Part shown: in pieces, positions 18,694-27,505 of the stretch
Position numbering within the stretch: position 1 is the stretch's first letter
Layout of the letters: the number at the start of each line of letters is the position of its first letter
From: Blastopirellula sp.
GTDB taxonomy: Bacteria > Planctomycetota > Planctomycetia > Pirellulales > Pirellulaceae
Length of the DNA: 64,000 nucleotides
Direction: 5' to 3'
Assembly: GCA_002733575.1 (NCBI GenBank)
Contig: NVWB01000003.1
Location: 39,197 to 103,196, forward strand
Program-made: the position numbers and the translations under genes
Notes under the pieces: model-generated
What the model was told of the DNA's origin: nothing
Databases searched by the model: none
What the model saw: the letters and a program-made list of their open reading frames with translations, nothing else

Positions 18694-20094
18694 ATGCGTT
18701 GCAGTATTTCATTGAGATTCATCCCGCTCTGTTTATTATTACTCGCAGGTTTTTCTACCGAGATCCTGGCAAAAGAAACCCCGCCAAAAACCATCGCCAG
18801 CTTCGGCGTTATCGGCGATGGCATGGCAGATGATACTGAGGCCATCCAACGGGCCGTCGATTCCAAGCTGGGTGATATCTGTTTCCCACGGGGTGTTTAT
18901 AAGCTCACCAAGACGATTGTCATTGACTTAGATCAGCTAGGGCCAACTTCTCTGATCGGCACAGGCACCGCCACCATCGAGATGCACGGCAGTGGGCCGG
19001 CGTTTCATTTTATTGGTACGCATCTCAAAGGCACCGCTGCACCTCACACGTTTGAAGAAAAAGTATGGAAAAACCAACGGACGCCGATAGTGCGAGGGAT
19101 AGAGATTGTCGGCCATCATGCAGACGCCAATGGAATTGAAGCCACTGGAACGATGCAACTAACAATTAGCGAAGTCGTCATCCGCCACACGCTGCATTCT
19201 ATTCACTTAACCCAGCGTAATCGCAATGTGATCGTCAGCAATTGTCATCTATATGAAAATCGTGGCGTAGGGCTCTACCTTGATGACTTGAGCTTGCACC
19301 AAATCAACGTCATCGGCAGCCATATTAGTTATAACAACGCTGGTGGAATTGTGGTGCGAGCTGGAGATGTTCGCAACTTGCATATCACCGGCTGTGATCT
19401 CGAAGGCAACATGGGCGACGCTGATGCACCGTCGACTGCCAACGTGTTGATTGACTGCACCGATGGTTCAATCGGCGAAGTTGCCATTACTGGCTGTACG
19501 ATTCAGCATACCTACAAGGGCAAAGATTCGGCCAACATTCGATTCATTGGCCCTAGCAATAAGCGAAGCTTCACTGACGAACAACGCGATGGGAACATCA
19601 CCATCAGCAGCAATATCTTGAGCGACACCCAGTGCAATATCGACATCCACAAAATGCGGGGCGTGGCCATTACGGGCAACACCATCTGGAAAGGATTTCA
19701 GCACAACGTGAAACTGACGGGCTGTACGAGTGTCGTGATGACAGGAAATACCATGGACCGGAATCCAAGATATGGCTATGGAGACGGAAAGAAATTTGCC
19801 AACGCGATTCTCTTAAACTCATGCACCGATTGTATTTTTGCCAACAACTTGATCTCAGGCGTTCGATCCCCAGAAGGTGGCGTTCGCATTAAGAACTGCA
19901 AACGACTCAATCTCAATCACTGTACGATCGTGAACTGCGATGTGGCCAGCATTTGGGCCACTAATGTTTCAAACAGCATTATCTCTGGCTGCATTCTCGG
20001 GCAAGACGATGTCGAAAAAACAGACTGGAAACCACTGGTCCTTGATAAAGCCAGCGCGAACCAGAAGAGCAAAAACCAGATTCAATCGAACTAA
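18694..20094 (+). CDS. Exported right-handed beta-helix protein (pectate-lyase-superfamily type)
   Basis: The 466-aa product has a signal peptide (SLRFIPLCLLLLAGFSTEILA). The family's opening block 'KTIASFGVIGDGMADDTEAIQRAVDS...GDICFPRGVYKLTKTI' follows, as in pectate_lyase_3/polygalacturonase-like proteins. Residues about 150-450 are short repeated rungs rich in G-N and I-x-G-C patterns (ITGCDLEGNMGD, ITISSNILSD, VVMTGNTMDRN), which make the helical solenoid. Acidic catalytic residues of GH28 are not clearly conserved, so the enzymatic role is uncertain. A polysaccharide substrate outside the cytoplasm is likely. Confidence 0.87.
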   Translation: MRCSISLRFIPLCLLLLAGFSTEILAKETPPKTIASFGVIGDGMADDTEAIQRAVDSKLGDICFPRGVYKLTKTIVIDLDQLGPTSLIGTGTATIEMHGSGPAFHFIGTHLKGTAAPHTFEEKVWKNQRTPIVRGIEIVGHHADANGIEATGTMQLTISEVVIRHTLHSIHLTQRNRNVIVSNCHLYENRGVGLYLDDLSLHQINVIGSHISYNNAGGIVVRAGDVRNLHITGCDLEGNMGDADAPSTANVLIDCTDGSIGEVAITGCTIQHTYKGKDSANIRFIGPSNKRSFTDEQRDGNITISSNILSDTQCNIDIHKMRGVAITGNTIWKGFQHNVKLTGCTSVVMTGNTMDRNPRYGYGDGKKFANAILLNSCTDCIFANNLISGVRSPEGGVRIKNCKRLNLNHCTIVNCDVASIWATNVSNSIISGCILGQDDVEKTDWKPLVLDKASANQKSKNQIQSN

Positions 20095-20165
20095 AGCATT
20101 TTCAATTTCACTGTGCCAAGTGGTTTTGCATCGGGTAGCACCGCCGACGACTGTATCCAATACCC

Positions 20166-20237
20166 GTAGGTCAGTGCTGTGCCTGACGATGAAGCACTAT
20201 CGGTTCTCAATCTCCGTCAGGCACAGCACTGACCTAC
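20166..20237 (-). repeat. REPIN-like palindromic element, copy 2 (inverted relative to copy 1)
   Basis: The arms at 20166-20187 and 20216-20237 are identical to those at 7705-7776 and again flank a 28-base centre. The reverse complement of this centre begins GGAGATTGAGAACCGA, the same 16 bases that begin the centre of copy 1, and both continue with TTCAT after 6 variable bases. The element therefore has a direction and the two copies point opposite ways. It lies 71 bases after the beta-helix gene. Confidence 0.85.
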
Positions 20238-20279
20238 GGAGAAAAATAGAGACCGGTCTAACTTGATTCCGTGTGAACT

Positions 20280-20534
20280 CTAGTCTGCCTTAAACAAAGT
20301 CGTAATCACCGAAAGCGGAGTAGAGACCGAGTGGTCGGCCTCGGTCATTACTTCCAAATGTGCAATGAGTTGCGGCAGTTGATCGCCGATAATCGGAATG
20401 CCGAGAACCGTGCCGAGGACCAGTATCCCGGCCCCTTCGACAACGATCATTCTCATGAATTGAAGATAAATACTGTCTCTTCGTTTTTTACGTTTTGGTT
20501 TAGTTTGGGTTTGTATTTTTCGTCGTGTTGTCAT
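20280..20534 (-). CDS. Small single-TM protein with a basic N-terminus
   Basis: The 84-aa product starts MTTRRKIQTQTKPKRKKRRD, a very basic segment, followed by a hydrophobic stretch at about 28-50 (MRMIVVEGAGILVLGTVLGIPIIG) and a polar tail. I chose the ATG at 20534 because GGAGG lies eight bases upstream; the ATG at 20549 overlaps that site. Function is unknown. The positive N-terminus suggests a cytoplasmic, possibly nucleic-acid-contacting, side. Confidence 0.65.
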   Translation of the reverse strand: MTTRRKIQTQTKPKRKKRRDSIYLQFMRMIVVEGAGILVLGTVLGIPIIGDQLPQLIAHLEVMTEADHSVSTPLSVITTLFKAD

Positions 20535-20793
20535 TTCACGATCCTCCATGTTTTAAAGGCAAAGCACAGCGTTGTGTGTTCCCTTGTGTGATGGAGATTG
20601 ATACGTCTAACGATTCGATTGGTTCGGCCAATTCGCAAAAGTAATCGGCTAGCAGAAGCAACAACTTTCCTTCTATTTCATTGCTAGCAACAGGTCCGCC
20701 CTGGCAACCGTTGAGCGGCATCGTTTGCTATCTGCGTTGCCATCATGCTAAACTAATCATTCATGGTTCCATTACTATCAAAGGCAGCCCCTC

Positions 20794-21888
20794 ATGAATC
20801 CTCGCTTGCATTGTTTCACTTCGCTTCTAATGCTGTTACTTGCGTACTCATCAAACACCGACCGGCAACTTTGGGCCGACGATGTCACCTGGCTGAAAGA
20901 CGTGACTTCGCCCAAGATAGAAATCGTATCCGATCTGTCATCGGTTCTAAAAGCAACTGACGGGTCGAACATTACTTCTAAGAAGCAGTGGCATAAACAA
21001 AGAGCGACCATTGATAACTATTGGCGAATGTTTCTCGGCCCGTTGCCTCAGCCAACGAAGGACTTGAACGTTCAGCGCCTGAAAACAGAGCAACTAGAGA
21101 AATGCACCCGAACTTTAATTCAATACACCGCAGAGTCAGGCAGAACCGTGAAAGCGTATCTGCTGGAGCCCAAGGGTGCAAAGCAAAAAAAGTGCCCTGC
21201 GGTGGTTGTGTTTCATGGAACCAATGCCCAGACCTTTCAAAAAGTGGCCGGGCTGATTGGCGAGCCAGAGCGTCACATCGGTCTTCGTTTGGCCCAGCGA
21301 GGCTATGTGGCGATTTGCCCGGAGAATTTTCTCTGGGAAGAAAAATCGTATCTAGCTTCAACCGCAGCTGCCAAACAGCGGCACCCCAACAGCAAAGGCA
21401 TGGCAACCATGCTGGCCGATGGCATCAGAGCCGTAGATGTTCTTGAAACTTTGCCGCAAGTCGATGAAACACGGATCGGGGCAATCGGTCATTCTCTAGG
21501 CGGAAAAGAAACCTTGTATCTCGCGGCATTTGATTCTCGGATCAAAGCGGCAGTCGCCAGCGAAGGAGGAATCGGGCTCGCATTTACGAATTGGGACGCC
21601 CCTTGGTATTTAGGCCCTGAAATCAAACAGGCCAATTTTTCTCACGACCATCATGAACTTCTGGCCTTGATCGCACCCCGCCCGTTCTTAGTGCTCGGCG
21701 GAGAAACTGGCCGCGGCTGTTCCGACGGACAGAGAACCTGGCCCTACGTTCAACAGGCGCAATTGGTTTGCGAACTACTTAACGCACCAGTACGCATGGG
21801 CCTCCTAAATCATCATCAAGGCCACTCGCTGTCGTGGGAAATCGGAGAAAAAGCAATCCAGTGGCTCGATGTCTATCTCGACGAGTGA
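20794..21888 (+). CDS. Exported alpha/beta hydrolase (dienelactone hydrolase/acetyl-esterase-like)
   Basis: The 364-aa product carries a signal peptide (hydrophobic core within residues 5-19). It has an alpha/beta hydrolase fold with 'CPAVVVFHGTN' (oxyanion region), the nucleophile elbow 'IGAIGHSLGGKETLYLAAFDSRI', an acid region around 'APRPFLVLGGETG' and the catalytic His in 'NHHQGHSLSWEIGEKAIQWLDVYL'. It likely removes acyl groups from polysaccharides or similar esters in the periplasm. It is divergent from the small gene at 20280. Confidence 0.88.
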   Translation: MNPRLHCFTSLLMLLLAYSSNTDRQLWADDVTWLKDVTSPKIEIVSDLSSVLKATDGSNITSKKQWHKQRATIDNYWRMFLGPLPQPTKDLNVQRLKTEQLEKCTRTLIQYTAESGRTVKAYLLEPKGAKQKKCPAVVVFHGTNAQTFQKVAGLIGEPERHIGLRLAQRGYVAICPENFLWEEKSYLASTAAAKQRHPNSKGMATMLADGIRAVDVLETLPQVDETRIGAIGHSLGGKETLYLAAFDSRIKAAVASEGGIGLAFTNWDAPWYLGPEIKQANFSHDHHELLALIAPRPFLVLGGETGRGCSDGQRTWPYVQQAQLVCELLNAPVRMGLLNHHQGHSLSWEIGEKAIQWLDVYLDE

Positions 21889-22035
21889 CACCGACAAATT
21901 TCAGGATAAACTTTGCCAACACTATAGGGTTGAAGTGCCGCCGTTCGATGTTGGTTTTGGATAACGCTGGCCAATTTTATCACAGTTGCTACGTTGCGAG
22001 GGTTTGATCTCATAGTTAAAGCTGGAGATATCAAA

Positions 22036-22539
22036 TTAATTGTTGTGTCCTGCCAACGAGACTTCAATCCCTTTACTCTTAAGATGAATAGTGAGTTCCT
22101 CAATCATATCTTTGTCCATTATAGCGACATGATTTATAACTACTTGCTTTACATCCTGAATAATGAATTCAAAGGAAGCATATTTCTCATCAAGCTTTGA
22201 AATGCTTACCTTTTGAATGTCAGACAACAACCAACTCTTCCTGCCTCTCATGTAATTTACATAGATAAAAGATCTCTCATCAAGCATGATATACTTGGGA
22301 TTTATATCGTCTATCCAATAAATAATAGAAAAGAATGGATATAAATACCAGCAAATTAAATATCCTGATTCAAAACGATTATCAATTAGGCTTAACAACC
22401 ATAAAGCTAATGATAGCAAGGCAAAGAAAATCATACGTTGGAACAGTGAATAGCAAAAAGACTTGAGAATAAAGCCAATGCCATCGTGTTTTACCCGCCC
22501 TATAAAAGAGCCAAGGGAATATAAACTTAAGTCGTTCAT
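22036..22539 (-). CDS. AT-rich orphan membrane protein, PH-like C-terminal half
   Basis: The 167-aa product has two hydrophobic segments (about 36-50 FFALLSLALWLLSL and 59-75 YLICWYLYPFFSIIYW). A soluble part of alternating strands follows (YIMLDERSFIYVNYMRGRKSWLLSDIQKVSISKL...FEFIIQDVKQVVINH...IEELTIHLKSKGIEVS) and resembles the bacterial PH-like fold found after two TM helices. Its DNA is clearly more AT-rich than the neighbours and its codon use leans to A/T-ending codons, which suggests horizontal transfer. Function is unknown. Confidence 0.6.
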   Translation of the reverse strand: MNDLSLYSLGSFIGRVKHDGIGFILKSFCYSLFQRMIFFALLSLALWLLSLIDNRFESGYLICWYLYPFFSIIYWIDDINPKYIMLDERSFIYVNYMRGRKSWLLSDIQKVSISKLDEKYASFEFIIQDVKQVVINHVAIMDKDMIEELTIHLKSKGIEVSLAGHNN

Positions 22540-22568
22540 AGCTATTCAGCACACCCTACCTTTTTGAT

Positions 22569-24029
22569 CTACGCCAACAGCGGCTTTACCACTTTTCCAT
22601 GCACATCGGTCAAGCGAAAACTGCGGCCCTGGTACGGGTAGGTCAACCGTTTATGGTTGATGCCTAGCAGGTGCAAGATCGTGGCATGTAAGTCATGGAT
22701 GTGGACTCCGTCTTCGGCGACGTTGACGCTGTAGTCATCGGTCTTGCCGTAGGTCATGCCGCCTTGGGCGCCGCCGCCGGCCATCCACATGCTGAAGCAG
22801 CTAGGGTGATGATCGCGGCCATAGCTTTTTTCGGTTAGCTTGCCTTGCGAATAAATGGTGCGGCCAAATTCGCCGCCCCAGATGATGAGCGTGTCATCAA
22901 GCATGCCACGCTGTTTCAAATCGGCAATCAATGCAGCGGTAGGTTGATCGGTGTCTTTACATTGCTTCGGCAGAAGATTGACCACGTTGCCGTGATGGTC
23001 CCAGCCTTGGTGGAACAGTTGGATGAACCGCACGCCACGTTCGGCCAAACGCCGGGCAGTTAAACAGTTGTACGCGTAACTGCCTTGCCGGTTCACATCC
23101 GGCCCATACATTTCAAGCGACTGTTTGGTCTCTTGCGTGAAATCAAGTAGCTCTGGTACGGAAGTTTGCATGCGATAGGCTAGTTCGTACTGGGCAATGC
23201 GTGTTTGAATCTCGGGGTCGCCAGTTTCTTCGTACTTCAACTGGTTCAGTTTTGCTAAATGGTCAAGCATGGCCCGGCGTGTTTCGCGATCAACTCCTGC
23301 GGGATCGTAAATATCGAGAACAGGATTGCCCTGGTTGCGAAACTTGACGCCTTGATGTTTGGCTGGCAGAAAGCCGGAACCCCAGAGTCGGTCGTAAAGC
23401 GGTTGTCCTTGTTTAGAGCTTCCTTTGGAACTCATCGCTACGAAGGTGGGCAAATCTTCGTTCATCGAACCGAGCCCGTAGCTTAGCCAAGCCCCGATAC
23501 TTGGCCGGCCAGGAACAATGGCTCCGGTTTGCAGAAAGGTAATCGCCGGGTCATGGTTGATCGCTTCGCTATAGATCGAGTTGATCATGCAAATGTCATC
23601 GGCATGTTTGGCCAGATGCGGCATGATCTCGGTGAACCAAGTTCCTCCTTCGCCATGTTGCGAGAACTTGAATTTACTCGGGGCCACAGGGAAAGAAGCT
23701 TGAGCCGAAGACATGGTGGTTTTACGATCATCCGGGTAGACCGACTTCGGCACTTCTTTACCGAATTGATCTTTCAGATGCGGCTTGTAATCGTACAAAT
23801 CCATCTGGGCCGGTCCGCCTGACTGGAACAAGTAGATCACACGTTTCGCCTTGGCAGCAAAATGAGGCACGCCCGGCAATCCGCCAATACGTTCCGGTTC
23901 CTGCTTTTTCTCCGCAAACAAATCAGTATTCATCAGCGAGGCCAGACCGAGTGTGCCGAGCCCTGTAGCCGACTTACCGAAAAAGTATCGCCGATTGATA
24001 TTCAACGCATGTTCTTGATTGGGTGTCAT
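22569..24029 (-). CDS. DUF1501 protein with Tat-type signal (first copy)
   Basis: The 486-aa product belongs to the planctomycete-expanded DUF1501 family, distantly related to sulfatases and phosphatases. The N-terminus 'NRRYFFGKSATGLGTLGLASL' is a twin-arginine signal. 'KRVIYLFQSGGPAQMDLYDYKP', 'AIVPGRPSIGAWLSYGLGS', 'IIWGGEFGRTIYSQG' and 'GRDHHPSCFSMWMAGGGAQGG' are family blocks. It is exported folded, and its substrate is unknown. It lies downstream of the DUF1549/DUF1553 gene on the same strand. That pairing is typical of planctomycetes and suggests the two act together, perhaps on sulfated polysaccharides (inference). Confidence 0.93.
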   Translation of the reverse strand: MTPNQEHALNINRRYFFGKSATGLGTLGLASLMNTDLFAEKKQEPERIGGLPGVPHFAAKAKRVIYLFQSGGPAQMDLYDYKPHLKDQFGKEVPKSVYPDDRKTTMSSAQASFPVAPSKFKFSQHGEGGTWFTEIMPHLAKHADDICMINSIYSEAINHDPAITFLQTGAIVPGRPSIGAWLSYGLGSMNEDLPTFVAMSSKGSSKQGQPLYDRLWGSGFLPAKHQGVKFRNQGNPVLDIYDPAGVDRETRRAMLDHLAKLNQLKYEETGDPEIQTRIAQYELAYRMQTSVPELLDFTQETKQSLEMYGPDVNRQGSYAYNCLTARRLAERGVRFIQLFHQGWDHHGNVVNLLPKQCKDTDQPTAALIADLKQRGMLDDTLIIWGGEFGRTIYSQGKLTEKSYGRDHHPSCFSMWMAGGGAQGGMTYGKTDDYSVNVAEDGVHIHDLHATILHLLGINHKRLTYPYQGRSFRLTDVHGKVVKPLLA

Positions 24030-24105
24030 TTGAATTTCAACTTGTTAAAAAAATGCTACGAACCAGCATTGCTTGCTCTGAGCTTGTATTGTGGACAAAG
24101 CTTCT

Positions 24106-24294
24106 GGGTGCCACTGGCTTCGCCAGTGTGAAGTGCAAATAATCTGTTTGTGTATATAAGTTCTCGAAAGACATGGACCCAAATCAACAGACTCAGACTC
24201 AGTTTCTGTTTTTTGATAATACTGCTCTCATGCTCAACGAATAGTTGTTTTTGTGCCTCACTCGGATTCTGCACTGGCGGAGCCAGTGGCACCC
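24106..24294. repeat. Inverted pair of REP-like hairpins
   Basis: A 23-base unit at 24106-24128 (GGGTGC then CACTGGC-TTC-GCCAGTG) recurs in inverted orientation at 24272-24294 with one mismatch in the hairpin loop. The two enclose 143 bases without a credible gene. Each unit is a short 5' tag plus a perfect 7-bp hairpin, the layout of REP sequences. The tags point outward as in the 72-base REPIN-like elements, but the hairpin sequence is a different class. Confidence 0.75.
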
Positions 24295-24329
24295 GAAAAT
24301 ATAATGTTAGGCAGACCGTAATTCAGCCA

Positions 24330-26648
24330 CTAATTCTTATTGATGGTTTCGTCTAAGTTTAACAACAGCGAAGCCAGCATGGTGTAGGCCGCGTGTTGGG
24401 TTAGGTTGATCGATTGATTGCGTGGTTTTTCGCCTGTTTTCAATAACTTCTCGGCATCTACGTCGTTGTTTTCGTATTTCTTTGAGAAGGAATCGAGCGA
24501 GCTGATCAGCAGCTTTAATTCTGCGGCTGTTGGTTGTCGGGCTGTGACCAATTGAAACCCGTACGTTAGTCGTTCGGTCTCGGTCTTGCCCCCTTCGTTT
24601 AAAATACGTTCTGCCAAAAAGCGGGCCGCTTCGACAAATGTTTTGTTGTTCATCAAAGTTAATGCTTGCAGCGGCGTGTTGGTCAATTCAGTTCGAGTCA
24701 CACACACTTCGCGTGCCGCTGCGTTGAAGTTCATCATGGATGGCGGTGGAATGGTGCGGCGCCAGTAGGTGTATAAACTGCGGCGATACAGGTTTTCGCC
24801 TTTGTCTTGCACATACTTGTTGTTGGAAATTGCTTTCCAGATATTCGGCGGCATATAGGGCTTGGCCGATTCACCATACATGGTGTCTGACAGGGTGCCA
24901 CTTACGGCCAACGCTTGATCGCGTAACATAAAGGCCGACATGCGGAAACGAGGGCCACGGGCCAATAGGCGATTCTCAGGATCGAGTTGGCTCATCTTTT
25001 TTGAAACATTTGAAGATTGCCGATACGTGGCACTCATCAAGATTTCTTTGTGAATCGCTTTCACATCCCAGTTCAGTTCGATGAAGTGGGTTGCCAAATA
25101 ATCGAGTAATTTTGGATGACTGGGCATCTCTCCTTGCGAGCCAAAATTCTCGCTGGTTTTGACAATTCCAACGCCAAAGAACTGCTGCCAATATCGGTTG
25201 ACGGCCACTCGGGCAGTTAATGGGTTTGCAGGATCGGTAAGCCAATGCCCAAGTTCCAAACGATTGCTTGGCTGCTTGGCCATTGCTGAGTTCAAGGAAT
25301 TGGGTACGCCGGGAGATAGTTTTTCTGACTTGTCAGGCATGTTGTACTGACCACGCTGAAGGACATAGGTGTCGCGTGGTTCGTCCATCTCTTTCATCAC
25401 CATCAATGTAGTTTTGCTACCGGCTTGAGGACGCTGGAGCCCGTTGCCAGCTTCTTTGCGTGCGTTCGTTAAGACGAGCGGATCTGGCTCTATCAGCTTG
25501 TCTTCTTCAGGCGAGATGTTGGGCCAGCTTTTCGGCACATCGATGAACGGTGGACTATTGCCATTGTTCGGGCCAACTCCCCATTCCGGCACATTATTAA
25601 AATAAGCGTATAGGCTGTAATAATCTTTTTGCGTAATCGGATCGTATTTGTGATCGTGACAACGGGCACATCCAATCGTGAGGCCTAAGATGGCGGTGCC
25701 TAGTGTGTCGACACGGTCAACAATGTTTTCGACATGCCACTCTGCTGCGATCGAACCATCTTCTGAGTTAATGCGATGATTACGACAGAAGCCGGTGGCG
25801 ATCTGTTGTTTGAGCGAAGCACTAGGCAGCATGTCACCGGCCAGTTGTTCAATCAGAAATTCATCATACGGTTTGTTTTCGTTCAGAGACATGATGACCC
25901 AATCTCGCCAAACGTGCATGTAGCGATAGCGGTCGTTTTGGTAGCCATCGGTATCGGCATAGCGCGAGACTTCTAACCACGAAGTGGCTTGGTGCTCGCC
26001 ATATTGATTCGAGGCCAACAGCCGGTCGATTAGTTTTTCATAAGCGTTGTCAGAATCATCGGCCAGGAATTGTTGGATCTCGGTAGTAGTTGGCGGCAAC
26101 CCGGTTAAATCGAATGTGGCTCGTCGAATTAATATAGTGCGATCTGCTGCGGCAGATGGCGAGATCTTTTTTGATTCCAACTGGCTTAGTACCAAGTGGT
26201 CAATCGGGTTTCTGATCCAAGCCTTGTTTTTGACAACCGGTAGCTTCGGTTTTACTGGCGGAACGAAGGCCCAGTGTTGTTGGTAGTCGGCACCTTGGGC
26301 GACCCATTGTTTGATCAGTTGTCGTTGTTCGTCGTTCAGATGTTTTTCAGAATCCTCAGGCGGCATACGTTCGTCGGGATCTTCGGCGAACAGCCGTTTG
26401 ATCAATTCGCTTTCAGCCGAATTGCCCGGTTGAATGACCGACAGGGTTGACTCGGCAGTATCGAGCCGCAAGTCGGCTTCGCGGGTCGCTTCATCGGGCC
26501 CATGGCAGTGAAAACAGTTTTCGGAAAGTAGAGGCCGAATATCTTTGCCAAAATCTACCTTTGCGTCTTCGGCAGCATTTAAGAGAGAGGCAGAAGCCAG
26601 GAGTGCGAAAGATAATAAGAGCCTAACAGCCATGATGGGTTTCATCAT
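24330..26648 (-). CDS. Planctomycete cytochrome c (PSD1), DUF1549 and DUF1553 protein
   Basis: The 772-aa product has a signal peptide (LLLSFALLASASLLNAA). An N-terminal planctomycete cytochrome c domain with a CxxCH haem motif at residues 45-49 (CFHCH) and 'DPDERMPPEDSEKHLNDEQRQLIKQWV' follows. Next come DUF1549 (IDHLVLSQLESKKISPSAAADRTILIRRATFDLTGLPPT) with a second CxxCH (CARCHDH) and a C-terminal DUF1553 (NPLTARVAVNRYWQQFFGVGIV). It is probably a periplasmic haem protein linked to the DUF1501 product encoded just downstream. Redox partners and substrate are unknown. The two ATG codons at 26648 and 26645 cannot be separated by eye. Confidence 0.93.
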   Translation of the reverse strand: MMKPIMAVRLLLSFALLASASLLNAAEDAKVDFGKDIRPLLSENCFHCHGPDEATREADLRLDTAESTLSVIQPGNSAESELIKRLFAEDPDERMPPEDSEKHLNDEQRQLIKQWVAQGADYQQHWAFVPPVKPKLPVVKNKAWIRNPIDHLVLSQLESKKISPSAAADRTILIRRATFDLTGLPPTTTEIQQFLADDSDNAYEKLIDRLLASNQYGEHQATSWLEVSRYADTDGYQNDRYRYMHVWRDWVIMSLNENKPYDEFLIEQLAGDMLPSASLKQQIATGFCRNHRINSEDGSIAAEWHVENIVDRVDTLGTAILGLTIGCARCHDHKYDPITQKDYYSLYAYFNNVPEWGVGPNNGNSPPFIDVPKSWPNISPEEDKLIEPDPLVLTNARKEAGNGLQRPQAGSKTTLMVMKEMDEPRDTYVLQRGQYNMPDKSEKLSPGVPNSLNSAMAKQPSNRLELGHWLTDPANPLTARVAVNRYWQQFFGVGIVKTSENFGSQGEMPSHPKLLDYLATHFIELNWDVKAIHKEILMSATYRQSSNVSKKMSQLDPENRLLARGPRFRMSAFMLRDQALAVSGTLSDTMYGESAKPYMPPNIWKAISNNKYVQDKGENLYRRSLYTYWRRTIPPPSMMNFNAAAREVCVTRTELTNTPLQALTLMNNKTFVEAARFLAERILNEGGKTETERLTYGFQLVTARQPTAAELKLLISSLDSFSKKYENNDVDAEKLLKTGEKPRNQSINLTQHAAYTMLASLLLNLDETINKN

Positions 26649-26800
26649 TATGAATACGATTCTTCAATGAAGGCGGGATAATACCAAGGGAAGGAACGAA
26701 ATGGACGCAAAAATGCGTCAACATTCATTCTAATCCATAAGATGAATTTGCCAGACCATTTCATCGGTAAAAATTGGGCCAAATTGCAGGAAACCGCGAA

Positions 26801-27502
26801 TTAACTGCTTTTTTGGGCAACCCAAGTCCAATGACGGTCGCTGGTGGCTGTCACGGTATCTCGGGCAAAACCGAGCTCTTCTACCAAATCTTGGATTTCA
26901 TCCAATGTGAGTGCGGCATGCAGCGATTCAGCGAACATCTTCTGCTGGTTTTCATTCTCCTCGCTAGTATAAGTTTTGACCAACTGATCTAGCTGTTCTT
27001 TACTCTCGGGTCGCATTAAATCTCGGAAGAACAGATGCCCGCCTTCGCTGGTGACACGGATCGCATTTTCGAGCACAATCTTTGGCTCGGGGATGTGATG
27101 CACAATGCTGTTAGACATCACGAGATGAAACATGCCCTCTTCAAACGGCAGGTCTTTCGCATCACTGTGGTTCAATTGAACCCGATGGGTAATGCAGGCA
27201 ACTTCGATGCGAAAGTTGGCAATTTCTAGCATAGATACGGCCGCGTCACATGCCATGATGCGTGCTTGAGGAATGCGTTCGCAAAGTTCAATCGGAATTA
27301 GCGCAGTGCCTGTGCCTAAGTCGATCACATCGTAGGGCGTGTCATCTTCTTCGTCCTCTTCTGGCGTGCGAGGCGTCAGGTTGATCGCAGCACAAAGATC
27401 GTCCACAAAAACTCGGTTGACTTCTTTGTGATCCATCGCATCGTAGTCTTGGGACTCTATATCGGTGTCCATTAACTCCGGTTCTAAAATTCGTTCAATC
27501 AT
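26801..27502 (-). CDS. Class I SAM-dependent methyltransferase
   Basis: The 233-aa product has motif I 'VIDLGTGTALIPIELCER', the acidic end of strand 2 in 'IMACDAAVSMLEIA', 'NHSDAKDLPFEEGMFHLVMSNSIVHHI' (motifs II-III) and 'GGHLFFRDLMRP'. These define a Rossmann-like methyltransferase of the methyltransferase_11/25 type. The substrate is not evident. It begins 3 bases after the stop of the permease gene, so the two are very likely cotranscribed and translationally coupled. Confidence 0.9.
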   Translation of the reverse strand: MIERILEPELMDTDIESQDYDAMDHKEVNRVFVDDLCAAINLTPRTPEEDEEDDTPYDVIDLGTGTALIPIELCERIPQARIMACDAAVSMLEIANFRIEVACITHRVQLNHSDAKDLPFEEGMFHLVMSNSIVHHIPEPKIVLENAIRVTSEGGHLFFRDLMRPESKEQLDQLVKTYTSEENENQQKMFAESLHAALTLDEIQDLVEELGFARDTVTATSDRHWTWVAQKSS

Positions 27503-27505
27503 CGG

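Noticed and set aside
24056-24356. Two short frames (68 and 78 aa) within the inverted REP-like pair
   Set aside because: Opposite-strand frames over the same repeat with no motif, no start site and low-complexity residues.
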